NCBI GenBank assembly: GCA_965233675.1
Contig: OZ247498.1
Location: forward strand, 4,278,001 to 4,342,000
Direction: 5' to 3'
Source: SZUA-309 sp965233675
GTDB lineage: Bacteria; Pseudomonadota; Gammaproteobacteria; Pseudomonadales; Azotimanducaceae
Length of the DNA stretch: 64,000 nucleotides
The notes under the pieces are model-generated. The model made no database searches. It had not been told where the DNA came from and saw only the letters and a program-made list of their open reading frames with translations. The translations under genes were made by a program, and so were the position numbers. Positions 52,186 through 60,787 of the stretch are shown here, in pieces (the stretch's first letter is position 1; each line of letters opens with the position of its first letter).

Positions 52186-53313
52186 GCAGGTCAGGATAAC
52201 CGCGCGATCACGGTCGGCGTGCCCAAGGAAATCAAAGTGCACGAGTATCGTGTGGGCCTTACGCCGGCCTCCGTGCAGGAACTGACCAGTCGCGGTCGCG
52301 ACGTCGTGGTCGAACAGGGTGCCGGCCTCGGCATCGGCTTCAGCGACCAGGACTACCGTCGGGCCGGTGCCCGGATCGGTTCAGTGGACGATGCATTTGC
52401 AGCCGATCTCGTGGTGAAGGTGAAAGAACCGCAACTGGCAGAGTGCGCCCGTTTCCGTCCCGGTCAGATGCTCTTCACCTATCTGCACCTGGCGGCGGAC
52501 AAGCCTCAGGCACAGGCGCTGATGGCCTCCGGTGTGACGGCAATCGCCTATGAAACGGTCACCGGCCCCGGGGGCAGCCTGCCGCTGCTCACCCCCATGA
52601 GTGAAGTGGCCGGTCGTATGTCCATTCAGGTGGGTGCCTATGCCCTGCAGAAGGCCAGCGGAGGCCGGGGGACACTGCTCGGCGGCGTGCCGGGTGTGGC
52701 GCCGGGCAAAGTCGTGGTGCTCGGTGGTGGCATCGCCGGCACCAACGCGGCCGAAATGGCCGTGGGCATGCAGGCGGATGTCACCATTCTCGATAAGTCC
52801 GTGCCGCGCCTGAAGGCTCTGTCCGAGCATTTCGGTGTGCGTGCCCGGGTGCTGATGGCGAGTCAGCAGAATGTTCGCGAAGAAGTGCTGGCAGCAGATC
52901 TGGTGATCGGCGCGGTGCTGATTCCTGGTGCCGCTGCGCCCCGTCTCGTGACGCGCGAGATGGTGCGGGAAATGGCGGACGGCACGGCCATGGTCGACAT
53001 TTCCATCGATCAGGGCGGCTGTTTCGAGACTTCCCGGCCGACGACCCACGATGCGCCAACCTATGTGGAGGACGGCGTCGTCCACTACTGTGTGACCAAC
53101 ATGCCGGGTGCTGTGGCGCGTACGGCGACCCTGGCGCTCAACAACGTCACCCTGCCCTATGTGGTGGAGCTCGCCGAACGGGGCTGGGAGGACAGCTTTG
53201 CTGCCATCGAGGGCTTCGCCGGAGGGCTGAATGTGCATGACGGCTCGATCATGCATCCCCGGGTGGCAGAAGCGCTCGATCTGCCACTCGTCAGCTATCC
53301 CTGTGCCGCGTAA
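52150..53313 (+). CDS. ald: Alanine dehydrogenase
   Basis: 387 residues from ATG 52150 with AGAGG 9 bases upstream. Oxidative deamination of L-alanine to pyruvate and ammonia with NAD(+). Family marks: VGVPKEIKVHEYRVGLTPASVQEL (start), FTYLHLAADK, YETV, PLLTPMSEVAGRMSIQ, the Rossmann GGGIAGTNAAEMA and VTNMPGAVARTAT (contains the catalytic His/Asp region). The first 14 residues are MSRNMNRNMNRGAG, coded by a 12-bp repeat, and are not part of the usual family. Saccharopine/PntA relatives are excluded by the full alignment by eye. Confidence 0.93.
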   Translation: MSRNMNRNMNRGAGQDNRAITVGVPKEIKVHEYRVGLTPASVQELTSRGRDVVVEQGAGLGIGFSDQDYRRAGARIGSVDDAFAADLVVKVKEPQLAECARFRPGQMLFTYLHLAADKPQAQALMASGVTAIAYETVTGPGGSLPLLTPMSEVAGRMSIQVGAYALQKASGGRGTLLGGVPGVAPGKVVVLGGGIAGTNAAEMAVGMQADVTILDKSVPRLKALSEHFGVRARVLMASQQNVREEVLAADLVIGAVLIPGAAAPRLVTREMVREMADGTAMVDISIDQGGCFETSRPTTHDAPTYVEDGVVHYCVTNMPGAVARTATLALNNVTLPYVVELAERGWEDSFAAIEGFAGGLNVHDGSIMHPRVAEALDLPLVSYPCAA

Positions 53314-53380
53314 TTGAGGTGTAAAGTCCTGGTGCATAAGCCGGGACGTCTGGTTCTGTTCATAGCTCGGCTACAGACGC

Positions 53381-53402
53381 GTGCCGTACAGCAGTACGGC
53401 AC
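53381..53402. promoter_or_regulatory. Perfect 9-bp hairpin upstream of the aminotransferase
   Basis: GTGCCGTAC and GTACGGCAC are exact complements separated by AGCA. No T tract follows. It sits between ald and the aminotransferase gene (53314-53515) and may be a terminator-like barrier, an RNA stability element or an operator. Confidence 0.5.
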
Positions 53403-53515
53403 AGCGGCACCCTAACCAGTACCATGTAGTATCAACCGGCGGTTTCGAACGCTCGACTTTCAGGGCGTTGTTCGAGCCGCAGATTGCTGCTGCACCTGCA
53501 CCGTGAGGAGGGACC

Positions 53516-54901
53516 ATGGCTGATCCGCTACACAACGAATTCCCGCCGGATTCCATTGAGGCGAAAGACCTCAAACATCTGCTGCACCCGACCACGAATC
53601 TGGCTCAGCATCAGGCCAACGGCCCCCGGGTGCTGACGCGGGCGGAAGGCGCGTACATCTGGGATAACCAGGGCAACCAGTACCTGGAGGCCATGGCCGG
53701 ACTCTGGTGCACGGCGCTCGGCTATGGCGAGGAAGAGCTGGCCCGGGTCGCCTACGAGCAGATGAAGAATCTCTCCTACAACCAGCTTTTCGGCGGCAAG
53801 ACCAACGAGGCCAGCGTGCTGCTGGCCGAGAAGCTGAAGGCGATGGCGCCGATGGATGCGGGCCGCGTTTTCTTTGGTTTGTCCGGCAGCGACGCCAACG
53901 ACACCCAGGTCAAACTGATGTGGTACTACAACAACTCCGTGGGGCGGCCGGAAAAGAAGAAGATCATTTCCCGGATGCGCGGCTACCACGGCGTGACGGT
54001 TGCCGCCGGATCGCTGACTGGCCTGCCGCCGTTCCACAAACATTTCGACCTGCCCATTCCCGGCATCCTGCACACCGATTGCCCCCACTATTACCGGGGT
54101 CAGGAAGGCGGCGAAAGCGAGACTGAATTCGTCGACCGGATCGTCGGCAATCTGGCGTCGCTGATTCACAAAGAAGGACCGGAGACCATCGCCGCCTTCA
54201 TCGCCGAACCCATCATGGGCGCCGGGGGTGTGGTGGTGCCGCCCGCCGGCTACTACCAGAAGGTGCAGGCGCTGCTGAAGCAGCACGACATACTCTTCAT
54301 CGACGACGAAGTGATCTGCGGTTTCGGACGCACGGGCCGGCCCTTTGGCGCGGAGACCTTCGGCATCGAGCCGGACACCATGAGTGTGGCGAAAGCGGTT
54401 TCGTCCGCCTATCTGCCGCTGTCCGCCGTGCTTCTGCCTGAGTTCATGTATGAAGCGTTCACGGCCATGAGCGCGGAGCTCGGAAACTTCAGTCACGGCT
54501 TCACCTACTCCGGTCATCCGGTCTGTGCTGCAGTGGCGCTCCGGAACCTGGAACTGATGGAGGAGCGGGATCTGTTTGCCCATGCCGCCCGCATGGGGGA
54601 TCTCATGCAGGATCGACTGGCTCAGCTTGCCGATCACCCGTTGGTTGGAGAAGTGCGTGGGGCTGGCCTGATCGGGGCCCTGGAACTGGTGGCGGACAAA
54701 GAAACCCGTGCGCCGTTTCCGGCGAGTCAGGGGGTGGGCGCCTACTGTATGGGGCGTTGCGAAGCGAACGGGCTGATCAGTCGAGCCATGGGAGACACCA
54801 TGGCATTGTGCCCGCCACTGATCATTACCGATGCCCAGATCGACGAGATTTTCAGCAAGCTCGATCTGGCCTTGAATGAAACCCTGGCCTGGGTAGGCTG
54901 A
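53516..54901 (+). CDS. Class III PLP aminotransferase (omega-amino acid type)
   Basis: 461 residues. Fold-type I class III aminotransferase: LWCTALGYG (near 63), GLSGSDANDTQVK (PLP-phosphate loop), RGYHGVTVAAGSLTG, FIDDEVICGFGRTG (PLP Asp), VAKAVSSAYLPLSAVL (PLP Lys near residue 290) and HGFTYSGHP. Enzymes of this subgroup move an amino group from beta-alanine, taurine or putrescine-like amines to pyruvate, giving alanine. Its position 200 bases after alanine dehydrogenase fits recycling of that alanine to pyruvate. Substrate not fixed. Confidence 0.88.
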   Translation: MADPLHNEFPPDSIEAKDLKHLLHPTTNLAQHQANGPRVLTRAEGAYIWDNQGNQYLEAMAGLWCTALGYGEEELARVAYEQMKNLSYNQLFGGKTNEASVLLAEKLKAMAPMDAGRVFFGLSGSDANDTQVKLMWYYNNSVGRPEKKKIISRMRGYHGVTVAAGSLTGLPPFHKHFDLPIPGILHTDCPHYYRGQEGGESETEFVDRIVGNLASLIHKEGPETIAAFIAEPIMGAGGVVVPPAGYYQKVQALLKQHDILFIDDEVICGFGRTGRPFGAETFGIEPDTMSVAKAVSSAYLPLSAVLLPEFMYEAFTAMSAELGNFSHGFTYSGHPVCAAVALRNLELMEERDLFAHAARMGDLMQDRLAQLADHPLVGEVRGAGLIGALELVADKETRAPFPASQGVGAYCMGRCEANGLISRAMGDTMALCPPLIITDAQIDEIFSKLDLALNETLAWVG

Positions 54902-54938
54902 TCTTTTGAGGCGACGTTCGACACCAAAGGGAGAAAAG

Positions 54939-55343
54939 ATGCTGCATTCGGCACTGTACGATGACGCAGGCAAGCTGGTCCTGCGATTGACGCTGGGTGT
55001 GCTCATGCTCTTTCACGGATTCGCCAAGCTCGGCAATGGGGGGTCGCTGAACTGGATTTCCGGGCAGCTCACGGATGCGGGGCTGCCGGGATTCATCGCC
55101 TATGGGGTGTACGTTGGCGAGATTGTTGCGCCGCTGATGATCATCGCTGGCGTTTACTGTCGGATCGGTGCGGCCATCATTATCGTCAATATGCTGTTCG
55201 CGGTGGGTCTTGCCCATGTGGCGGAGCTGTTCATGCAGAACGAGCAGGGCGGTTACGCACTGGAGTTGCATGCGTTCTACACCTTTACAGCACTTGCCAT
55301 CGGTCTGACCGGGAGCGGTCGATTTGCCGTCAAGCCGGATTAG
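54939..55343 (+). CDS. DoxX-family membrane protein
   Basis: 134 residues from ATG 54939, where AAGGGAG sits a few bases upstream. Four membrane helices: LVLRLTLGVLMLFHGFAKLGNGG, FIAYGVYVGEIVAPLMIIAGVY, AAIIIVNMLFAVGLAHVAELF and YTFTALAIGLTGSGRF. The GFAKL turn in helix 1 is characteristic of DoxX/SURF4-like proteins. Role unknown in this group. It trails the aminotransferase gene by 37 bases and is probably cotranscribed. Confidence 0.85.
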   Translation: MLHSALYDDAGKLVLRLTLGVLMLFHGFAKLGNGGSLNWISGQLTDAGLPGFIAYGVYVGEIVAPLMIIAGVYCRIGAAIIIVNMLFAVGLAHVAELFMQNEQGGYALELHAFYTFTALAIGLTGSGRFAVKPD

Positions 55344-55356
55344 GTCGGTCGGGGCG

Positions 55357-55386
55357 CCTGGATGTTCGGCCTGGATGTTCGGCCTG
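55357..55386. repeat. 13-bp tandem repeat after the DoxX gene
   Basis: CCTGGATGTTCGG occurs twice (55357 and 55370), then a broken third copy. It starts 14 bases past the stop and lies between convergent genes. Confidence 0.75.
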
Positions 55387-55404
55387 AATTGACGTCTGAA
55401 GCGT

Positions 55405-55872
55405 CTAGAGTGAGCTCCCCAGCGGCAGCTCTGTGGTGTATTTGACCTGCCGAAGGGCAAAGGTGGAACTCATGTTGGCCACCTCCGGCAGGTGGACGAG
55501 GGTGTTTTTCAGCAGCCGTTCGTAGGCGCTCACATCCTCCACGACCACCCGCAACAGGAAGTCGCGATCACCGGAAACGGTGTAACACTCGACGATCTCC
55601 GGAATGGCCTGCACGGCCGTTTCGAAGGCATTCAGGGCCTCCTCCTGCTGCACGCCCAGGGAAACCTGAACGAAGACGTTCACGGTCAGCTTCAGTTGTT
55701 CCGGATCCAGCAGAGTAACCCGGTGTCGGATCACGCCGGCCTGCTCGAGCTTCTTCACCCTGCGCCAGCACGGCGTGTGTGAAAGCCCGACCCGTTCACC
55801 CAGTTCCTGCATGGAGATTTCGGCGTCGGCCTGGAGTTCGCGTAGTATCTGGAGATCAAATGTATCCATCAT
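55405..55872 (-). CDS. Lrp/AsnC-family regulator, divergent from the indolepyruvate oxidoreductase
   Basis: 155 residues: helix-turn-helix LQILRELQADAEISMQELGERVGLSHTPCWRRVKKLEQAG, then a RAM domain (NVFVQVSLGVQQEEALNAFETAVQAIPEIVECYTVSGDRDFLLRVVVED). It is probably local to the aromatic amino acid oxidoreductase gene 141 bases away. The two ATGs 55872 and 55869 are both possible. A perfect palindrome directly in front of its start suggests autoregulation. Confidence 0.9.
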   Translation of the reverse strand: MMDTFDLQILRELQADAEISMQELGERVGLSHTPCWRRVKKLEQAGVIRHRVTLLDPEQLKLTVNVFVQVSLGVQQEEALNAFETAVQAIPEIVECYTVSGDRDFLLRVVVEDVSAYERLLKNTLVHLPEVANMSSTFALRQVKYTTELPLGSSL

Positions 55873-55874
55873 TG

Positions 55875-55890
55875 AGGATAAATTTATCCT
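55875..55890. promoter_or_regulatory. Perfect 16-bp palindrome at the lrp2 start
   Basis: AGGATAAATTTATCCT is fully self-complementary and begins three bases before the lrp2 start codon. It probably is the operator for this regulator. Confidence 0.65.
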
Positions 55891-55937
55891 AAATGAAGGG
55901 GATTTAGGAGAGAGACATTCTAATAAATGAGATGTTT

Positions 55938-55966
55938 TTGGAAAATCAGCAACGCCATCCTAGAGT
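55938..55966 (+). promoter_or_regulatory. Possible promoter of the indolepyruvate oxidoreductase gene
   Basis: TTGGAA, 17-base spacer, TAGAGT (four of six matches in each box), 47 bases before ATG 56014. AT-rich surroundings. Confidence 0.4.
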
Positions 55967-56013
55967 TCAGGCGGTAGACTGATGATCATTCAGGTAAGAA
56001 AGAGGCGGCTGAA

Positions 56014-59000
56014 ATGACTCAGATCGTGCGAGCGGACTTCACGCTGGCGGAACGCTACGAGAAAGACAGCGGCGTCATATTTCTTTCCGGCATTCAGGCG
56101 CTCGCCCGCCTGCTGCTCGAACAGCATCGCCGTGACAAACGCGCCGGGCTCAACACCGGCGGCTTCGTTTCCGGCTACCGGGGCTCACCGCTCGGTGGGC
56201 TGGATCAGGTGCTCTGGCAGCAGAAGGCCCTGCTGGAGACGCACAACGTGCACTTCCAGCCAGGCGTCAATGAGGAACTCGCCGCCACTGCGGTATGGGG
56301 CAGCCAGCAGGTGGGTCTGTTCCCGGATGCGACCGTCGATGGGGTCTATGGATTCTGGTATGGAAAGGCGCCCGGGCTCGACCGTGCCTGCGATGCCATC
56401 CGGCATGCCAACGCGGCGGGTACCGCGGCCAATGGTGGCGTGCTGCTGGTGGTCGGCGATGATCACGGCTGCAAGTCGTCCACCCTGCCGAGCCACAGCG
56501 AACTGACCCTCAAGGACCTGGGGATTCCGGTACTGAATCCGGCCAATGTTCAGGATGTGCTGGACTATGGCCTGTTCGGCTGGGCGCTCAGTCGCTTCAG
56601 CGGCTGCTGGACCGGATTGATCGCCCTGGCGGACAACATGGACAGCGCCGGGACGGTGACCATCGATGATTCTGCCAGTCCGTACGTGATCCCCGAGGTT
56701 GCGGAAGAAGTGAACATCACCTCCGGCCGGCCGGCACTCGAGCAGGAAGCTCTGTTGCATGAAGTGAAGCTGCCGCTGGCCGTCCGCTTCGCCCGGGCCA
56801 ATGGCATCAACCGGGTGCTGGCGGATCCCGCCGACGCCCGGCTCGGTATCGTGACCACCGGCAAGGCCTATCTGGACGTTCGTGAAGCCCTCGCTCAGCT
56901 TTCGCTGGTCACGGAGGCAGACATCGAACGGGCGGGCATCCGGTTGCTGAAACTCGGTATGAGCTGGCCCCTCGATGACGAGGAAATGGTGCGTTTCAGT
57001 CGGGGCCTCGAGACCCTGCTGGTGGTCGAAGAGAAGCGCGCGTTCGTCGAGGAGTCATTGAAAAGTCTGCTGTTCAACCGATCCGGCGCCATGGAGATCG
57101 TCGGCAAGCGGGGCGCGGCCGGGGAGCCGCTGCTGGCGGCCACCGGAGAGATCCGGGTCGCCGAGGTGGCGCAGACACTCGAACGCTATATTTCCCAGCG
57201 CTGCCCGGGTGCCCTGATCGATCGCACCTATCTGGACCGTACGGCAGTGCTCAGTCAGGCGCTGGTCGAAGTGACCGGACAGGCAAAGACCGATCGCTTG
57301 CCCATGTTCTGTGCCGGTTGCCCGCACAACACCTCCACCCGCGTACCCGAAGGCAGTCGCGCTTCTGCCGGGATCGGTTGTCACTACATGGCACAGTGGA
57401 TGGACCGGGAGACTTCCACCTTCACCCAGATGGGCGGTGAGGGGGTCAACTGGACGGGCCAGGCGCCGTTCACGGAAGAGCCCCACATCTTCGTGAATCT
57501 GGGAGACGGAACCTATTTTCACTCCGGATTGCTGGCCATCCGGCAGTCCGTCGCCAGCGGCGCCAACCTGACCTACAAGATCCTCGTCAACGACGCGGTA
57601 GCCATGACCGGTGGTCAGCCCGTGGATGGCGAGTTGGACATCCCCGGGCTCGTTGCCCAGTTGCAGGCGGAAGGGGTCAGTCATATCGAGGTCGTCAGCG
57701 ATGCGCCTGACGCCCTGTCGGCTGCCGGCGTGCCGGTTCATCACCGGGATGATCTGGATGCGGTGCAGCGCCGATTCAGAGAGATCGTCGGCTGTTCGGT
57801 GATCATCTATCAGCAGACCTGTGCCACGGAACTCAGGCGCAGGCGCAAGCGTGGGCTCGCCGAAGACCCGGATGTGCGGGTGCTGATCAACGATGCGGTC
57901 TGCGAAGGGTGTGGCGACTGTTCCGTGCAGTCGAACTGCGTCGCCGTTGAGCCGCTCAACACCGAGTTCGGGATCAAACGTCAGATCAATCAGACGGCGT
58001 GCAATAAAGACCTGTCCTGCGTGAAGGGGTTCTGCCCCGCATTCGTTCTGGTTCGAGGCGCTGAGCTGAGAAAGCCGCGCGGGCTTGCGGTCGAGCTGGC
58101 CGCACTGCGGGACAGGGCGCCGGTGCCGGATCAGTTTCCGGCAACGGCAAACGTGCTGATCGCCGGTGTTGGTGGCACCGGGGTGGTTACCGTCAGTGCC
58201 CTGCTCGGCACCGCCGCACATCTCGACGGGCTGGCGGTGAGCACCCTGGACATGACCGGTCTCGCCCAGAAAGGGGGAGCGGTCTTCAGCCACGTGCGGA
58301 TCGGCGGAGCGGCGGACGCGCTGCACGGTACCCGCATCGCGGCGGGGCAGACGGATCTGCTGCTGGCCTGCGATCTCATCACCGCGGCCAGTCGCGATGC
58401 GCTGACCCTGGCGGACGGCAAACGGACCCTGGCCGTGGTGAACACGGACGTGGTGCCCACCGCGGATTTCGTGCTGCATCAGGATGCGGATCATCACGGC
58501 GCCGAGCGGCTCGACCGGATCTCGTCGTTCAGTCGGGAAACCCTGGCGGTGGACGGCGCCCATCTCTGCGCCCGGTTGCTCGGCAGCACGGCGACGCTGA
58601 ACGTGTTCCTGCTCGGGTTCGCCTGGCAGCAGGGCCTGATCCCGGTCTCCATGGCCGCGCTGGAACGCGCCATGGAGCTCAATGGCACGGCGGTGGAAGA
58701 CAACCTGAAAGCCTTTCACTTCGGTCGCATTGCGGCCTGGGACGTCGACGCGCTCGGCTTGCCCGAGCCCCAAAAAGATCCGGCTGCCGCGGGCCAGGGT
58801 CCCATGGATCCGGTATGCAGTGATGATCTGGAGTCACTTATTGCTGCCCGTCGCGAGCATCTGAGCGCGTACCAGGGACCGCAACTGGCGGATCGGTTCG
58901 AGAGCCTTGTGCGTCGTGTTCAGGTTGCCGAGCGTGCGCTTGCCAGTGCCACCACACAGGGTAAAAGCGCTGGCGGCGATCTGTTCGCCCGGGCGGTTGC

Positions 59001-59505
59001 CCAGAGCTACGCCCGACTGCTGGCGTACAAGGACGAGTATGAAGTGGCCCGTCTGTACGTCGATGGCCGCTTCAGAGCCCGGCTGGAGCGGACGTTTACA
59101 GCCGGTTATCGACCCACCTACCTCCTGGCACCCCCGCTGCTGGGAACGAAGAAACGGCAGTTCGGTGCCTGGATGAGCGGCGCCTACAGCGTGCTCGCCC
59201 GTCTGAAGTTCCTGCGCGGAACACCGCTCGATCCGTTCGGCTATCTGGGTGAACGGAAACAGGAGCGCTGGTCCATCGCTCATTTCGAGGCTGTGGTTAC
59301 AGAGCTCCTCGCCGGGCTGGACCAGGCCAACCTTGCCCTGGCCGTGCGCATTGCCAGCCTGCCGGACAGCGTTCGCGGCTACGGGCACGTGAAGGAAGCC
59401 GCCCGTGAACGCTGGCTGGAAGAAGAATCCCGTCTGCTCGAGGAGTTCCGCCGGCCGCCTGCGCCGCTGCAGCTGTTCGATCCCGCGCGTCAGTCGGCTG
59501 CCTGA
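56014..59505 (+). CDS. Indolepyruvate:ferredoxin oxidoreductase, fused IorA-IorB form
   Basis: 1163 residues, the size of the single-chain proteobacterial type. It decarboxylates aryl pyruvates (from aromatic, perhaps branched amino acids) to acyl-CoA, reducing ferredoxin or a similar carrier, using thiamine diphosphate. Marks: FVSGYRGSPLGGLDQVLW and VGDDHGCKSS in the N-terminal pyrimidine-binding half; the thiamine-diphosphate region FCAGCPHNTSTRVPEGSRASAGIGC, GEGVNWTGQAPFT; a ferredoxin-like cluster CEGCGDCSVQSNC with CNKDLSCVKGFCP; and the gamma domain VLIAGVGGTGVVTVSALLG. Divergent from Lrp2. Confidence 0.93.
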   Translation: MTQIVRADFTLAERYEKDSGVIFLSGIQALARLLLEQHRRDKRAGLNTGGFVSGYRGSPLGGLDQVLWQQKALLETHNVHFQPGVNEELAATAVWGSQQVGLFPDATVDGVYGFWYGKAPGLDRACDAIRHANAAGTAANGGVLLVVGDDHGCKSSTLPSHSELTLKDLGIPVLNPANVQDVLDYGLFGWALSRFSGCWTGLIALADNMDSAGTVTIDDSASPYVIPEVAEEVNITSGRPALEQEALLHEVKLPLAVRFARANGINRVLADPADARLGIVTTGKAYLDVREALAQLSLVTEADIERAGIRLLKLGMSWPLDDEEMVRFSRGLETLLVVEEKRAFVEESLKSLLFNRSGAMEIVGKRGAAGEPLLAATGEIRVAEVAQTLERYISQRCPGALIDRTYLDRTAVLSQALVEVTGQAKTDRLPMFCAGCPHNTSTRVPEGSRASAGIGCHYMAQWMDRETSTFTQMGGEGVNWTGQAPFTEEPHIFVNLGDGTYFHSGLLAIRQSVASGANLTYKILVNDAVAMTGGQPVDGELDIPGLVAQLQAEGVSHIEVVSDAPDALSAAGVPVHHRDDLDAVQRRFREIVGCSVIIYQQTCATELRRRRKRGLAEDPDVRVLINDAVCEGCGDCSVQSNCVAVEPLNTEFGIKRQINQTACNKDLSCVKGFCPAFVLVRGAELRKPRGLAVELAALRDRAPVPDQFPATANVLIAGVGGTGVVTVSALLGTAAHLDGLAVSTLDMTGLAQKGGAVFSHVRIGGAADALHGTRIAAGQTDLLLACDLITAASRDALTLADGKRTLAVVNTDVVPTADFVLHQDADHHGAERLDRISSFSRETLAVDGAHLCARLLGSTATLNVFLLGFAWQQGLIPVSMAALERAMELNGTAVEDNLKAFHFGRIAAWDVDALGLPEPQKDPAAAGQGPMDPVCSDDLESLIAARREHLSAYQGPQLADRFESLVRRVQVAERALASATTQGKSAGGDLFARAVAQSYARLLAYKDEYEVARLYVDGRFRARLERTFTAGYRPTYLLAPPLLGTKKRQFGAWMSGAYSVLARLKFLRGTPLDPFGYLGERKQERWSIAHFEAVVTELLAGLDQANLALAVRIASLPDSVRGYGHVKEAARERWLEEESRLLEEFRRPPAPLQLFDPARQSAA

Positions 59506-59565
59506 GCATCCGATCGCCCGGTGGCCCTGATAAACGCCCGAGGCAAAACCGAGTAAACTCCGGCC

Positions 59566-60720
59566 ATGAATTTCGACTTCGGACACGGCGAAACCATCAA
59601 CCTGCTGCGCGAGACCGTGCGGCAGTTTTCGAGCAACGAGATCGCACCGCGCGCCGCGGAAATCGACCAGACCAACGAGTTCCCGCGGGATCTCTGGCCC
59701 AAGCTCGGCGAGCTCGGATTGCTCGGCATGACTGTGGAGGAATCCGACGGTGGTGCGGGCCTGGGCTATCTGGCCCACACCATCGCGCTCGAAGAAATCA
59801 GCCGGGCATCAGCCTCCGTCGGGCTGTCTTACGGGGCGCATTCGAACCTCTGCGTGAATCAGATCCGCCGCTTCGCCACGGATGAACAGAAGGCCGCCTA
59901 CCTGCCCGGATTGATCTCCGGTGAAGCCGTCGGCGCTCTGGCCATGAGCGAGCCCGGCGCGGGCTCGGATGTGGTCAGCATGAAGCTCAGGGCCGAAGAC
60001 AAAGGCGACGTCTACGTGCTGAACGGCAACAAGATGTGGATCACCAACGGACCGCACGCGGATGTGCTGGTGGTTTACGCCACCGTGGATCCCGCGCTCG
60101 GCAGCAAGGGCATCACGGCTTTTCTGATCGAGAAAGGCATGGCGGGGTTCAGCACCGCGCAGAAGCTGGACAAGCTCGGCATGCGGGGTTCAGATACCTG
60201 CGAACTGGTCTTCGAGGACTGCGAAGTGCCGAAGACGCAGGTGCTCGGACAGGTGGGTCAGGGTGTGAAAATCCTGATGAGTGGCCTCGATTACGAACGG
60301 GTGGTGCTGTCCGGCGGGCCGCTTGGCCTGATGCAGGCCAGCCTGGATGTGGTGCTGCCCTACGTCCATGAACGGGAGCAGTTCGGTCAGCCCATCGGCA
60401 CCTTTCAGCTCATGCAGGGCAAGATCGCCGATATGTACACCACGTTGAATGCGTGCCGGGCGTATGTGTACGCCGTGGCCGAAGCCTGCGATGCGGGCCG
60501 GACGACCCGGCTCGATGCGGCGGGCTGCATTCTCTACGCGGCGGAAAAAGCGACCTGGGCTGCCGGTGAAGCCATCCAGGCGCTGGGCGGGAATGGCTAT
60601 ATCAACGACTACGCCACAGGCCGTCTGCTCCGGGACGCGAAACTCTACGAAATCGGTGCCGGCACCAGCGAAATCCGCCGGATGCTGATCGGCCGGGAGC
60701 TGTTCGACGCCACCGGTTGA
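59566..60720 (+). CDS. Isovaleryl-CoA dehydrogenase
   Basis: 384 residues. FAD enzyme that makes 3-methylcrotonyl-CoA from isovaleryl-CoA in leucine breakdown. The acyl-CoA dehydrogenase signatures AMSEPGAGSDVVSM and GGNGYINDYATGRLLRDAK are present, as is the isovaleryl-type catalytic Glu in GLDYERVVLSGGPLG (near residue 246), the position that distinguishes IVD from short-chain dehydrogenases. The other leucine-degradation genes (liuBCDE) are not adjacent. It may act here on products of the preceding oxidoreductase. The start is 60 bases after the preceding stop. Confidence 0.9.
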   Translation: MNFDFGHGETINLLRETVRQFSSNEIAPRAAEIDQTNEFPRDLWPKLGELGLLGMTVEESDGGAGLGYLAHTIALEEISRASASVGLSYGAHSNLCVNQIRRFATDEQKAAYLPGLISGEAVGALAMSEPGAGSDVVSMKLRAEDKGDVYVLNGNKMWITNGPHADVLVVYATVDPALGSKGITAFLIEKGMAGFSTAQKLDKLGMRGSDTCELVFEDCEVPKTQVLGQVGQGVKILMSGLDYERVVLSGGPLGLMQASLDVVLPYVHEREQFGQPIGTFQLMQGKIADMYTTLNACRAYVYAVAEACDAGRTTRLDAAGCILYAAEKATWAAGEAIQALGGNGYINDYATGRLLRDAKLYEIGAGTSEIRRMLIGRELFDATG

Positions 60721-60725
60721 CGAAG

Positions 60726-60731
60726 CTATAA
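60726..60731 (+). promoter_or_regulatory. Possible -10 element of the cytochrome c5 gene
   Basis: TATAAT six bases past the IVD stop, 57 bases before ATG 60788. There is no clear -35 box. Confidence 0.35.
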
Positions 60732-60787
60732 TTCGCGCCCGCCCGACGAGCCGTCGAGCGGTTAAGCACACAACTCAGACCAGAAAA

